DNA from: Mesodorylaimus sp. YZB2_4
Taxonomy: Eukaryota > Nematoda > Enoplea > Dorylaimida > Dorylaimidae
DNA length: 64,000 nt
Direction: 5' to 3'
NCBI GenBank assembly: GCA_030248295.1
Contig: JASANH010001188.1
Coordinates: 62,001-126,000 of the forward strand
A model generated the notes under the pieces. It was not told the DNA's origin and ran no database searches. It saw only the letters and a list, made by a program, of their open reading frames with translations. Shown piece after piece: positions 55,425 to 64,000 of the stretch. Position numbers and translations under genes: made by a program. Within the stretch, counting starts at the first letter, position 1. Each line of letters starts with the position of its first letter.

Positions 55425-55984
55425 AGCGAGATTTAAATCATGGTTCTCCATGTTAAAGGATGGAATATATGCGTACTTGTTCCATATACTTTAAGTAAAG
55501 TTTTTTTCTGGCCGACAACACCCCCTAATATGCAAGATCCCGTCGAGCAGAAAAACTTCAGCTTTCTACTGATTTCCCTTATATGGGATAACTAGTTATA
55601 AGAAACAACGTCTTCAAGTTTTGAGGCTTCCACCTTCATCCGCATCGTCTTCGTTTTGATTCTCATCCTTTCCAAATATTCATCATGCTCAGCTTGAATA
55701 GGGCGCAATGCTCTGCTTTAGCCACCTCTGTTCGCCTGCGCCTTTTCTCCGCCGACACTGCCGCTTTAGCCTCTCGCTTCACATCCCGCATTTCCCATTC
55801 TAGCGAACCAAGATTTTGCTAAAATTCTTACTAACAATAAGCCTTAGCACGAATCTTGCAAGGATTAGTCAAGATTTCAATAAGAGTTTGCTTAGACTCA
55901 CTAAGATGTAAAAAAAACGTGCTTGTAACCAATCGCTTTCACAGCCTGATAATATGAATTCAAAGGAGGTTTTAGAGGGGTGCG
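55425..55984. other. No gene recognised
   Basis: 3' flank of the secreted-protein gene; nothing coding is evident. Confidence 0.5.
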
Positions 55985-55989
55985 AGGAA

Positions 55990-56066
55990 GCTCGGCCGTG
56001 ACCTATCAGTTGTGTCACGTTGGGTGCGCACTTAAGGGAAGGGTTCGACTCCCCCTTATGTCAATA
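55990..56066 (+). repeat. tRNA-derived SINE-like element, copy 3
   Basis: Contains TCACGTTGGGTGCGCACTT, AAGGGTTCGACTCCC and a partial A-box region with about 11 bases deleted relative to the copy at 51 kb. The B box is intact (GGTTCGACTCC). Confidence 0.55.
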
Positions 56067-56989
56067 CGTCAACTGCCACGGTAGTTGTCTGTTTAGCCCA
56101 GTCGCACAGACGCGCAATGTTAAGCGGGCAACTTTGATCATTCATAACTCGACAACAAGTCCACAAAAATGCACAAAATTTCGGGGATGAGCTATGTTTG
56201 CCATGGCCAATGGTCGTGCAAAATTTTGTTGGAACTGGCTCAGCCGTCCTCGAGATTCAAAATGCACGTTTTGCTGCTCCAGAGATGACGACGACGACGA
56301 TGTCGAAAAACTTAAGACAAGTTCATAGCAATATCCACTAAAGCTACAGATGAAAAGTTTGGTTTTTCTAATTCTTAATTCGGCAGGGGTGCCTGCAGTA
56401 CACACCTTTTGAATTTCTCGCCTGCGTGCCGCTTATGACATAAGAGCGGCTTTGGCTGCTTACTCCGGGAATCAACAGTAAATTTATAACCTTTTCACTT
56501 TTTCACTACGTGTCGGTCCAATTCTGTGCTGGAGCATCTGTCTTTCATGAAAAATAAGAGAACTTCTAAATTTACTGTTTACGGTTATTTATACTACCCG
56601 CATGTACACCTTTCGTTATTTCTTAGTAATCTTCAGCAAATCTTGACAGGCACCAGTAAAGAAGAGCACCCTCGTAAAACAGATTTTGACAGATTGCAGA
56701 CGTGTAGCATGTGCCGCCAATTGCTATAATGTCCTCCTACTGTACAGACACAGAATTCTAAGTTTGGAGCAAGCCTGACTAAGCTAGCGGGAACGACAAG
56801 TGTTGCTTTCGTAGGGTTTTATCGCTGACAGTTCTATCCAGGCGGAGGTACGCTTATTATTCTGTTTTTCAATTCTTCCATGAAAAAAGACTTCAGAAAA
56901 GTGTCCTCCCATGGGTCCCCTGTCTGCATCCTGCACCACCTTATATGGCATACCGAGTGTTCCCACGTGGTTTACTGATCCGTCGCCCA
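56067..56989. other. No gene recognised
   Basis: A minus-strand frame at 56,405-56,142 contains a Ser run and has no motif. The end of this stretch may hold the decayed 5' part of the capsid-like gene that follows. Confidence 0.4.
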
Positions 56990-58101
56990 CCCTTCTGGAA
57001 TTGCACATGAAAATTCAATACGCGGCCGACAAAGAGCCTGCAAAAGGTATTACCAAAACGAAAAAGATTGGTCTGGTTATGAATGTGTTGATATCCATGT
57101 TCTCTGGTGTCAATTTATTGGTCAATAACGAATTGGGTACTCCGAAGCAGCAACTGCTTGCCATGGAGCGCTTACTTGGACGTGCTGGCTGGCTGCCCCT
57201 ACGATCAGCGAAAATCCTGGTTGAGCACCAGTGGATGGTACGACGGCGGCTTCGATGGACTGTCGCCAAAATCGTTGGACGCATTCAAACCTTATTTTGA
57301 AAGTGGTATAGGCCATCTGATCGGACCAGTACAGTTGGATTTCTTCAAAATGCGCAATTATATCATTCCGGGAATCGAAATGGTCGTCCGTTTGTTCCGC
57401 CGTATCCTTAAAGCCTTCATAATGTACACGCGGGAAGAAACCAACGAAGAGTTCACTGTGACCATAGAAAGGGCCTACCTGCATGTACTAGTACGTCGTG
57501 TCAGATTGCACGGCGCTTGGCGGCCATGGAAAGACGCCTGATGACGACTCCAGCCGAGTACATGTTCACCGACACAGTCCTGAAGCAAATCGTCGTGCCC
57601 GAAGGGGTCTCGACAGTGGAGGCCAGCATTTACGAAGGCATATTGCCAGCACGTTTGGAAATTGCTCATTTATTACCAAGTGAATTCGCTGGTTTAATTC
57701 TCAATAATCCGTTCAAATTTCAACCTTTCTACATGAAAAACGTGGCCTTACAAAAGAGTGGTGTGCTTGTGACTGCTTATCAGTGAGGTTTCGTGAAAAA
57801 TGACTATCCGCGCATGTTCTTGGACTATTTCTTGAATCCGGGCTGCTGCTTGGATAAAGCGGGCATGTCCAAAATCAACTATGAAAATTATGCCAGTGCA
57901 TATAATATCACGTGTTTAAATCTGGAACGTTTCGACGAATGCTTTAGTACTTTGAAACCAACGCACGAGCTGGGTAACTTACGTTTGAAAATTGATTACG
58001 ATACCAGTGCCGTATCACAGAGACCATTGGTTATTCTGTGTTTGCTGCGTTTTAATCGTATTATCAAAATCAATGCACAGAAATTGTTGATGCCTCAATA
58101 A
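56990..58101 (+). pseudogene. Maverick/Polinton-type capsid-like gene remnant (F54H12.2-like family)
   Basis: Three frame segments (about 56,990-57,175, 57,160-57,500 and 57,510-58,101) read as one protein with two frameshifts and an in-frame TGA at 57,784-57,786. Recognisable parts are a V-R-R-V strand (57,493), a Pro-Glu-Gly-Val-Ser turn, LPARLEIAHLLPSEFAGLIL, a NPFKFQPFYM strand, NYENYASAYNITCLNLERF and GNLRLKIDYDTSA, then LRFNRIIKINAQKLLMPQ at the end. This order matches the family annotated as uncharacterised F54H12.2-like proteins, which I associate with Maverick/Polinton and adintovirus-like elements as a capsid (penton-type) protein. The packaging ATPase of the same kind of element follows directly. 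The gene is inactive. Confidence 0.68.
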
Positions 58102-58189
58102 ACTTGTATTTACTGAGCTTCCTGTTTCGGTATAAGGAACGTAAGCAACCTGAAATCAGCAGCATATCCAGTCATGACTACTGGCGAGG

Positions 58190-58839
58190 AAGGGCATGCA
58201 CCCGTGCTTGCTTTGCAAGTTCCCTTCACCATGACTTGCTGGCAGTACTTCCTCGGGCAGAACCTACTTCGTCATGCAGCTTATTCGAAATCGAAACAGG
58301 ATGTTTAGTGTCCCTAACAAAACTGTGTATTATTATTATGGCACTTGGCAGCCACTGTTTTCATCAGTAGAAGCGAGTGGAATACAGTTTGTCGAAGGTC
58401 TGCCAACAGTTGAGGAGATTGCGCCAAATTCACTCCTGATCCTGGACGATTTGTTCCCACAGCTGGCCCAAAACAAGGAGCTCGTCGATCTGTTTTGAGT
58501 CATGTCATGTCATATTTTATCCATAGCCAAGGGCACTCGAGGGCTAAGGAACCCATGATTGACAATCACAAAAATCGAGTCAAATCGCATCACAAAAATA
58601 TTAGTGTTATTTTCATCACCCAGTCTTTATTTTATGATTGCAAAGTTATGCGCTGCGTTACGAGAAATTCGCATTACGTGGTGCTTTTCAAGTCACCCAG
58701 GATCGCGGCCGTGGTTGAACAACTGTCTCGACAGCTTTGGCCACACAAGCCCAAGTACTTATCGGATGCGTACAACAAGGCCACGAAAGACAAACTATGC
58801 AGCTACCTGTTCCTGAACCTGCATCCAAACGCGGAATAA
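58190..58839 (+). pseudogene. Maverick/Polinton packaging ATPase remnant
   Basis: A VPFTM strand leads, after a one-base frameshift, to AGSTSSGRTYFVMQLI, a Walker A motif in which the usual Lys is Arg. KTVYYYYGTWQPLF and EGLP follow, then LLILDDLF, the Walker B motif (58,434-58,457). An 80-bp SINE fragment interrupts the frame after DLF. The sequence resumes as KSHHKNISVIFITQSLF, a sensor-type strand characteristic of FtsK/A32-like packaging ATPases, and ends with SYLFLNLHPNAE and a stop at 58,837-58,839. In intact elements this enzyme pumps DNA into capsids. The frameshift, the altered Walker Lys, a TGA at the insertion site and the insert make it dead. Integrase, polymerase B and protease were not found nearby. 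Confidence 0.72.
58503..58582 (-). mobile_element. SINE 3'-end fragment inserted in the ATPase remnant
   Basis: Read on the minus strand it contains CCTTAGCCCTCGAGTGCCC and GGCTATGGATAAAATATGAC, matching the tail of the SINE at 50.9 kb. GAGTCA occurs on both sides (58497-58502 and 58577-58582) as a possible 6-bp target duplication. The tRNA-like head is missing, as expected for a 5'-truncated retroposed copy. Confidence 0.6.
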
Positions 58840-59624
58840 AAAGTTGGTGGTGATGTCAAATATTTTCCCCACCAAGGACGATTATTACCCGCACGTATTC
58901 CTTTAAAGTTGATTAAGATGTCGTTATTTCGCAAAAGTTGCACAAATCTTCAAGAAAATCATCCAAAAATTAGTATATTTTGTGGAAATAAATCCAAATA
59001 CGCATAAAAATATCCACAAAGTCTTGCAAATTGTAATTATGGAGCAAAAAGTAGCAAAAAATTCTGTAATTTATTAAAATAATTCATCAATTTGATAAAA
59101 AAACACTAAATTATCTGACACAATTCAAAAATATGATCCCAAAGCGTCAGAATATTTTGTTTTTTTCAAAAAACTTTTACGGAAAACACGACAAAACTTA
59201 TTCAACCCATATCAAATTACTTTGAAATTTAAAATTTTCCCCCTAAAATCGTTGAAATATTGCCAGATATGTCTATACTTGAACAAGTGTGCCAAAATAT
59301 TCGATAAACAATAAAAGACACAGCCTCAAACGACAAGGCGGCATGAATGGCGTGCCTTGTGCGTCAAATTGCAATAATTTCTTCCGTCAGTCCTACTCGA
59401 ACGGGTGTTTTCGGTGGGGTGTACTGATCAGAGGCGCTAGATGACTCATCGGTGTACATTCTCCATCCTGATTGGTCAAGGTGTACGTGATAGCCGATCT
59501 CGGGGGTGACTTTTTGGATGACTCATAGGTGCGCTTGATGGCCCAAGGGTGTACATACTCGCTTCTAATTGGTCGGGGTGAACTTATGGGTGACTTTTGG
59601 GTGTACTTTGGCTATACACTGACA
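58840..59624. other. No gene; short imperfect tandem
   Basis: AT-rich to 59,320. About 59,420-59,590 has an imperfect duplication of an 80-90-bp unit (GATGACTCATCGGTG... / GATGACTCATAGGTG...), each with a GGTGTAC and an ATTGGTC word. Confidence 0.45.
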
Positions 59625-60068
59625 AGGAAACATCGCCAACCGTTAAGTCGAATTTTGGAAAACCAAAAATTGTGACATGTTCCTGGGTGCAAAAGAAAGC
59701 TCTGTGCAAAATATTTTTGAGGCGTCTGGCCAACTGGTCAGTTGAGGTCAGCGCGAAGAGTACAATGAAATTTTCAAATTCAGCTGGATTTTTTGGTTTT
59801 TTCAGAAAAAACCCCAAGCCCAAGTGTTGGAAGCTTAAACTCGAAACTCCGAACCCAAAAATCTAGTTTGGAAAGAGCTTTGTGTGTTTTTCTCAACGCT
59901 CAGCTTCGTTAACACACAAAAATTCGAGACTTTATACGCTGACCATTGCTGACCAGTTGGCCAGACGCCTCTAATATTTTGCACATAGCTTTCTTTTGCA
60001 CCTAGGAACAAATTACAATTTTTGGTTTCTCAAAGTTCGACTTAACGGTTGGCGATGTTCCCTTGTGA
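59625..60068. mobile_element. Palindromic MITE with about 120-bp arms
   Basis: The left arm begins ACAAGGAAACATCGCCAACC and the right arm, on the other strand, begins ACAAGGGAACATCGCCAACC. Similarity extends inward to GCGTCTGGCCAACTGGTCAG on both sides. The centre (about 190 bp) is unrelated and encodes nothing. No target duplication was evident. Confidence 0.78.
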
Positions 60069-60830
60069 GAGCAGACAGTCTGCTCTCAGTGTTCATTCTG
60101 CCGTCGTCGTGAACGGTGGCTAGAGGAAGAGCTCCAGTGGTCAGTGTTCAATTGTGCATGTCACGAACGGCGGTCAAGGAAAAGATAAACAGTGACGCTT
60201 TGCGATACTATTGTATTAGTGTTCGCCCCTTTTGTAGCTTTATAAAAGTCATGTGACGTAAACTTACACTTGTCATGGAATTTGTTACTTTATCTACTTC
60301 ACACTATCCATAATAGGTTGTGACAGAAACAGTATGTGGACCGCTATCCATCAGCGATTTACTGCAAGACTAGCTTACTGTAAGCACAGCGCTGCTTTAC
60401 ACTTCATATTTCTCACTATACTTTACATAAGCAGAATTACCAGAAGGCTCTGTGGATTACTGTAACTTTACGCTGAATACTGTACACCCTCCGTCGATAT
60501 ACGGCAACTGGTCTTTGTGTTGGTTAATAACTTTACACCCAGTACAGTACACTCTCGGTCCTTATACCCAAATTTCCTAGGTTGCACTATGAAGCCTGCG
60601 ATAATTTTCAAGACTTCACACTTATGCACAACTATTTTTTCAACAAAATGTCAGAAGTAAATAAACCAGGATGTCATTAGACAGTAAAAAAATTAAAAAC
60701 TTGTAACAAATGCACAAATTTAAAAAAATCAAACAAGAAAAACAGAATGCCACAAGATCATAGAACAATGCACAACAAAATGTAACGAAGATAAAAAGTA
60801 TATCAAAAAACAGTTTGTCAGGCAGGATTC
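60069..60830. other. No gene recognised
   Basis: Short frames only, AT-rich near 60,700. It borders the 3' end of the next LINE. Confidence 0.5.
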
Positions 60831-63627
60831 CTATTGCGCCAGGGTCCTGCTCAGGAGTAACATCAACCTAAATGCGAGTATCTTCCAGCCTATGTCCGGG
60901 TAGCCTATTCCGCCCAGGTCTTTGCTCCTCTTCAGCACTAGTTTGTTTATTTTGTTGACTTTGGCTGGATGCCAAAGATAATTGTCAATCATTCTTCTTG
61001 TGAATTTTTGTAAGTCAGTTCCAGGTGCAATTACTGATCCAAGATACCACAACTTTGAAAGATAATATGTATTTGCTACATGAATCCTGCCAAACAGGGA
61101 AACTTCTGAATGTGCTATCCTAGTGCCTAATGAGGCGATGTGCTCCCGTACCCCAGTCCAATTATCCGCAACTTCCATTCCCTCTTTTCCAATGAAAAAC
61201 CCGTAGACTTTTACCTTGTCTACAACAAAGGGCCTCAGCTCGGGTCCTACGCTGTCAGGCTCTTTCTTTCCTAGACACAGAATCTTTGTCTTGGTTGTTT
61301 TCAATGTTGCCCCGCTGGCTCTTTTATAGTGCTCATAGATGTGCATGATACGACCTACTGAATGTTCATCAGACACCAAGAAATTCGTATCATCCGCATA
61401 GTTACTTATCTTTTGCTCTTGTCCTAAGATGTCCAGTCCTTTGACCAGTTTGTCCCTCCTGATATAATTGGTCACTGTTTCCGACACCAGTACATATAGC
61501 AGTGCGGACAGTGGGCAACCTTGCCTGACCCCTCTACTAGGATGGAAGCTGGTGGATATGTAACCGTTCACCTGAACCGAAGAAGCAACTAGGCCATCCT
61601 TGTAAATTATTCCTATCCATTTCTGGAACCCCTCGCCCAATCTGAACCATTCTAGCACACGTTGCATATACTCCCACTCGATGATGTCGAAGGCCGACAT
61701 GTGATCGACAGACAACAGCATGGCCCCCATTTCCTTCTCATTGACATACTCAACTGCGTTGTACAAAGTAAGCACTCCGTCCCTTATGTCCCTTCCTGGC
61801 ACTGAGCACGTTTGGTCGGGGTGCACAAGCTTGCACATTATGTTCCTAAGCCTTATCACTAAAACCTTAGCCAGGATTTTGTAGTCCACATTGAGCATGG
61901 TCAGTGGCCTCCAATTGGACCTAAGCTTTTTATCACCTTCTCCTTTGTACAACTGGGATATTATTCCAAAGTACAAGCTCCCTGGCAACTCCCCTAGACG
62001 CAAGCTAGCTGCAAAAACTTTGGTCAAAATGACACTTAGCTCAGCCAAGAACGTCAAATAGAATTCTATTGGCAGCCCGTCACTGCCTGGCGTTTTTTTT
62101 GTTGCTGAAGGAGAGTACTGCTTTTTTCATCACATCTTCACTTATCTCTCCCTCCAGTGCAGCCCTGTCTACCTCGTCGGCTGTACCGAAGGGAGGTTGG
62201 TCTAAAAACATTCTTGCCGCATTTTCCTTGATCGTCCCTGCACTTGTGAACAACGATGCGTACTGTCTTCTCACTTCTGCTATCACCTCCAGTTGATTAT
62301 CATGCACGATCCCCTTATCATCTTTAATCGCGTACACTGTTCTTAATTCAGCCGAATTCTTTTGCATTAGTTTGGCTGTTACCAGCGTGAACTGGTCTGT
62401 TGCCAAATCTTTATAGTGCGTTTTTGCCAATCTCTTCCTGATTTCCTCGCGGTCAAAACTCCTTAGTTTTTCCCTTACTTCCTCGTATTCAGCTTTCATC
62501 ACGTCACTCCTGGGATACTGTGCCAGCAGTGCCTTAGCCCTCTCCAGGTCCTTTGCTATACCCGCTCTTCTTTTCCTTCCGTAGGACTCGAACTGAGTTT
62601 TAGATGCTCTGCACAACCGTCCTATTTCAGACTTGCACTGATCCCACGCACTCAGCACATCCCTATCGCATGCGTTTTGAGGTAGGCCTCCAAAAACAAA
62701 AGCTTATTTTTGACTTGTTCCTTCAAAGCATCGTCACGTTGTAAAAACTCTACGTCTAGTTTCCAGTAAGAAGGTTTTAATCTGCGCAAAGATAATATAA
62801 AAGAAATAAATAAATAAATATAAAATTAAAATAAAATATATTATATATATATATCATATATTATTATTATTGTTTATATATATATTATATATTATTATAT
62901 ATATATTATATATATACTTATATAATAATATAAAATAAAAAAAAAATATAAATATAAAAGAAATTTGAAAAATCTTATGATCAGACAGTCCTGTTTCTAT
63001 GAATTCATGCTTGCTGTACGACTCAACCGCGTTTTCAGTGCCATAAATTCTGTCAAGTCGCCCCTGAGTTTTGGAGCTGGGAGCAAGATGAGAGAATTCT
63101 TTTGTCTTCGGATTATGATATCGGAAGATATCGTGCAATTTAAATTTAGATGAAAATTTAGAAAACTCTTTCAGCCCGCCCTCTGGATAGACCGTGAGGT
63201 CACTTCGGTCGAGCTCCTTGGACTCGACAAAGTTGAAATCTCCCATGCAAAAGGCAGCATCGTGGTACCGGAACTTTTCTAAAGCCTTGTCGAGTAACTG
63301 GTCAAAGAAAGCTTTCCTAGGGGACTCTTGAGCAGGCGCATATACTCCAAAAAGAAGAAAAATCCTAGACTCATATCGAACCTTCAATGCTATTGCTCTA
63401 CCTTCAATACTGGTTATGCGAGTTATTTCCGAGAACAAACAAGCCCTACTGACCAACATACATATCCCTGAACAATACACTTGTGAAAAACTATGGAAAA
63501 TCATAAATCTGCTTTCAAAAACACTGTCAAAGTAGGCCGCTTCAGAGTGGTTTCGAAAATGCGTCTCCTGTATACAAACTACATCATACAATTTAAAAAA
63601 TTCAAAAACTGAGAGAATTTTCAGCAC
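60831..63627 (-). mobile_element. L1/Tx1-type LINE, endonuclease and RT preserved in pieces
   Basis: On the minus strand 63,627-62,960 encodes an APE-type endonuclease (VVCIQETHF, FCMGDFNFVESKELDRSD, GRLDRIYGT, LSDHKIFQI). 62,658-62,080 is the linker to RT (SFDREEIRKRLAKTHYKDLA). 62,057-60,831 is the RT: SNWRPLTMLNVDYKILAKVL, SVDHMSAFDIIEWEY (motif A), SRGVRQGCPLSALLY (motif B) and NYADDTNFLVS (motif C). It is the sister of the LINE at 33.3-36.3 kb, sharing the unusual His-Met after the motif A Asp. The C-terminal zinc region present in that copy is absent here; the frame stops at 60,831. An AT microsatellite sits between endonuclease and RT, and a shift separates the last two frames near 62,070. 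Confidence 0.85.
62800..62960. repeat. AT-rich microsatellite expansion inside the LINE
   Basis: Runs of (TA)n, (TTA)n and (AAAT)n replace the expected few codons between the endonuclease end (LSDHKIFQISF) and the RT linker (PSYWKLDVEFL). The expansion breaks the protein. Confidence 0.85.
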
Positions 63628-63743
63628 CTTTTTTCTCAGCTTAGCAGTAGTGTAAGTTGAGAAAAGAATTTTTTGACCAATGATGAGATCAAGAAATATT
63701 GACCAACAAGACCTAGCACCGCCCGAAGCCCAATCTTACAGTT

Positions 63744-63926
63744 TCAAAAAGCCAAGCTCTCATCCAGGACATTGTTACAGCTCTGCTTACGTTTTGGATG
63801 CGTGTCCGATTGCTCCTCTCCACTCGATTCCCCGTCGCTGCTACGCTGTCGCTTCCTCATTTCGGCTTGCTTTCTTTTCTCCATCACTTCATGCACTTCC
63901 TTTTCAAACTGCGGCAATTTCATCAT
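63744..63926 (-). pseudogene. Charged coil upstream of the LINE endonuclease (end of a possible ORF1)
   Basis: The minus-strand frame encodes an acidic/basic helical peptide with KRKQAEMRKRQRSSDGESSG and ends 100 bp before the endonuclease. Position and composition fit the end of an L1-type ORF1, but no RNA-recognition or zinc motif is visible and the window ends soon after. Confidence 0.35.
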
Positions 63927-64000
63927 CTTGTCTCGCAGTTCCGTCAGCAGCTTGCCAAATTCGTTTTTCGCTTTCCATTTGGATTGATCAAAAATTTCCA

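Noticed and set aside
1..64000. CRISPR arrays, bacterial operons, Shine-Dalgarno sites or prophage
   Set aside because: Spliced genes, animal gene families and eukaryotic retroelements throughout; no regularly spaced repeat-spacer arrays.

Overview
The window is eukaryotic and looks like an invertebrate animal, most likely a nematode. Three spliced genes can be modelled with very short introns (54-64 bp) bounded by GT...TTTTAG or TTTTCAG-type sites. The recognisable host genes are a single-domain TIMP and a DEG/ENaC channel. The species assignment is inference; no rRNA or mitochondrial marker is present.

Most of the 64 kb is transposable-element sequence, much of it nested. 1-10.5 kb: a partial Cys-rich exon, a tRNA-like repeat, remnants of a DNA transposase and of non-LTR elements (one with an R2-like zinc-finger N-terminus), and a decayed L1/Tx1-type LINE on the minus strand. 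10.9-19.7 kb: an almost complete Gypsy LTR element (407-bp LTRs, 4-bp target duplication) whose reverse transcriptase is split by a 1.7-kb DNA element with long inverted repeats that carry a strictly phased CTTGA array. 21-31 kb: a four-exon TIMP gene, a decayed partial duplicate of the DEG/ENaC locus, a small two-exon hypothetical gene, a DNA element with TTCGG-rich ends, and the DEG/ENaC gene itself. 31-37 kb: a BEL/Pao remnant, a LINE disrupted by a hAT-type MITE that is itself disrupted by a Tc1/mariner-type MITE, and a SET-domain ORF with one in-frame stop. 37.8-43.3 kb: an intact, very young Copia element (280-bp LTRs identical by eye, one 1634-residue ORF) whose polyprotein continues past RNase H into an envelope-like membrane region. 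43.3-64 kb: a low-complexity tract, a small spliced gene, a diverged inverted duplication, a dead Tc1 transposase, a three-exon secreted protein gene, remnants of Maverick/Polinton capsid and packaging-ATPase genes (one broken by a SINE fragment), a palindromic MITE and another LINE.

The elements record a relative history: the LINE is older than the hAT MITE, which is older than the Tc1-like MITE; the Gypsy is older than its inserted TIR element; the Polinton ATPase is older than the SINE. The Copia is the youngest and the only one that looks coding-competent. The strongest candidates for something undescribed are its envelope-like C-terminal fusion, its start codon lying inside the initiator-tRNA primer site, and the phased CTTGA termini of the element inside the Gypsy. 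Family assignments rest on motifs read by eye; no database search or folding could be run.
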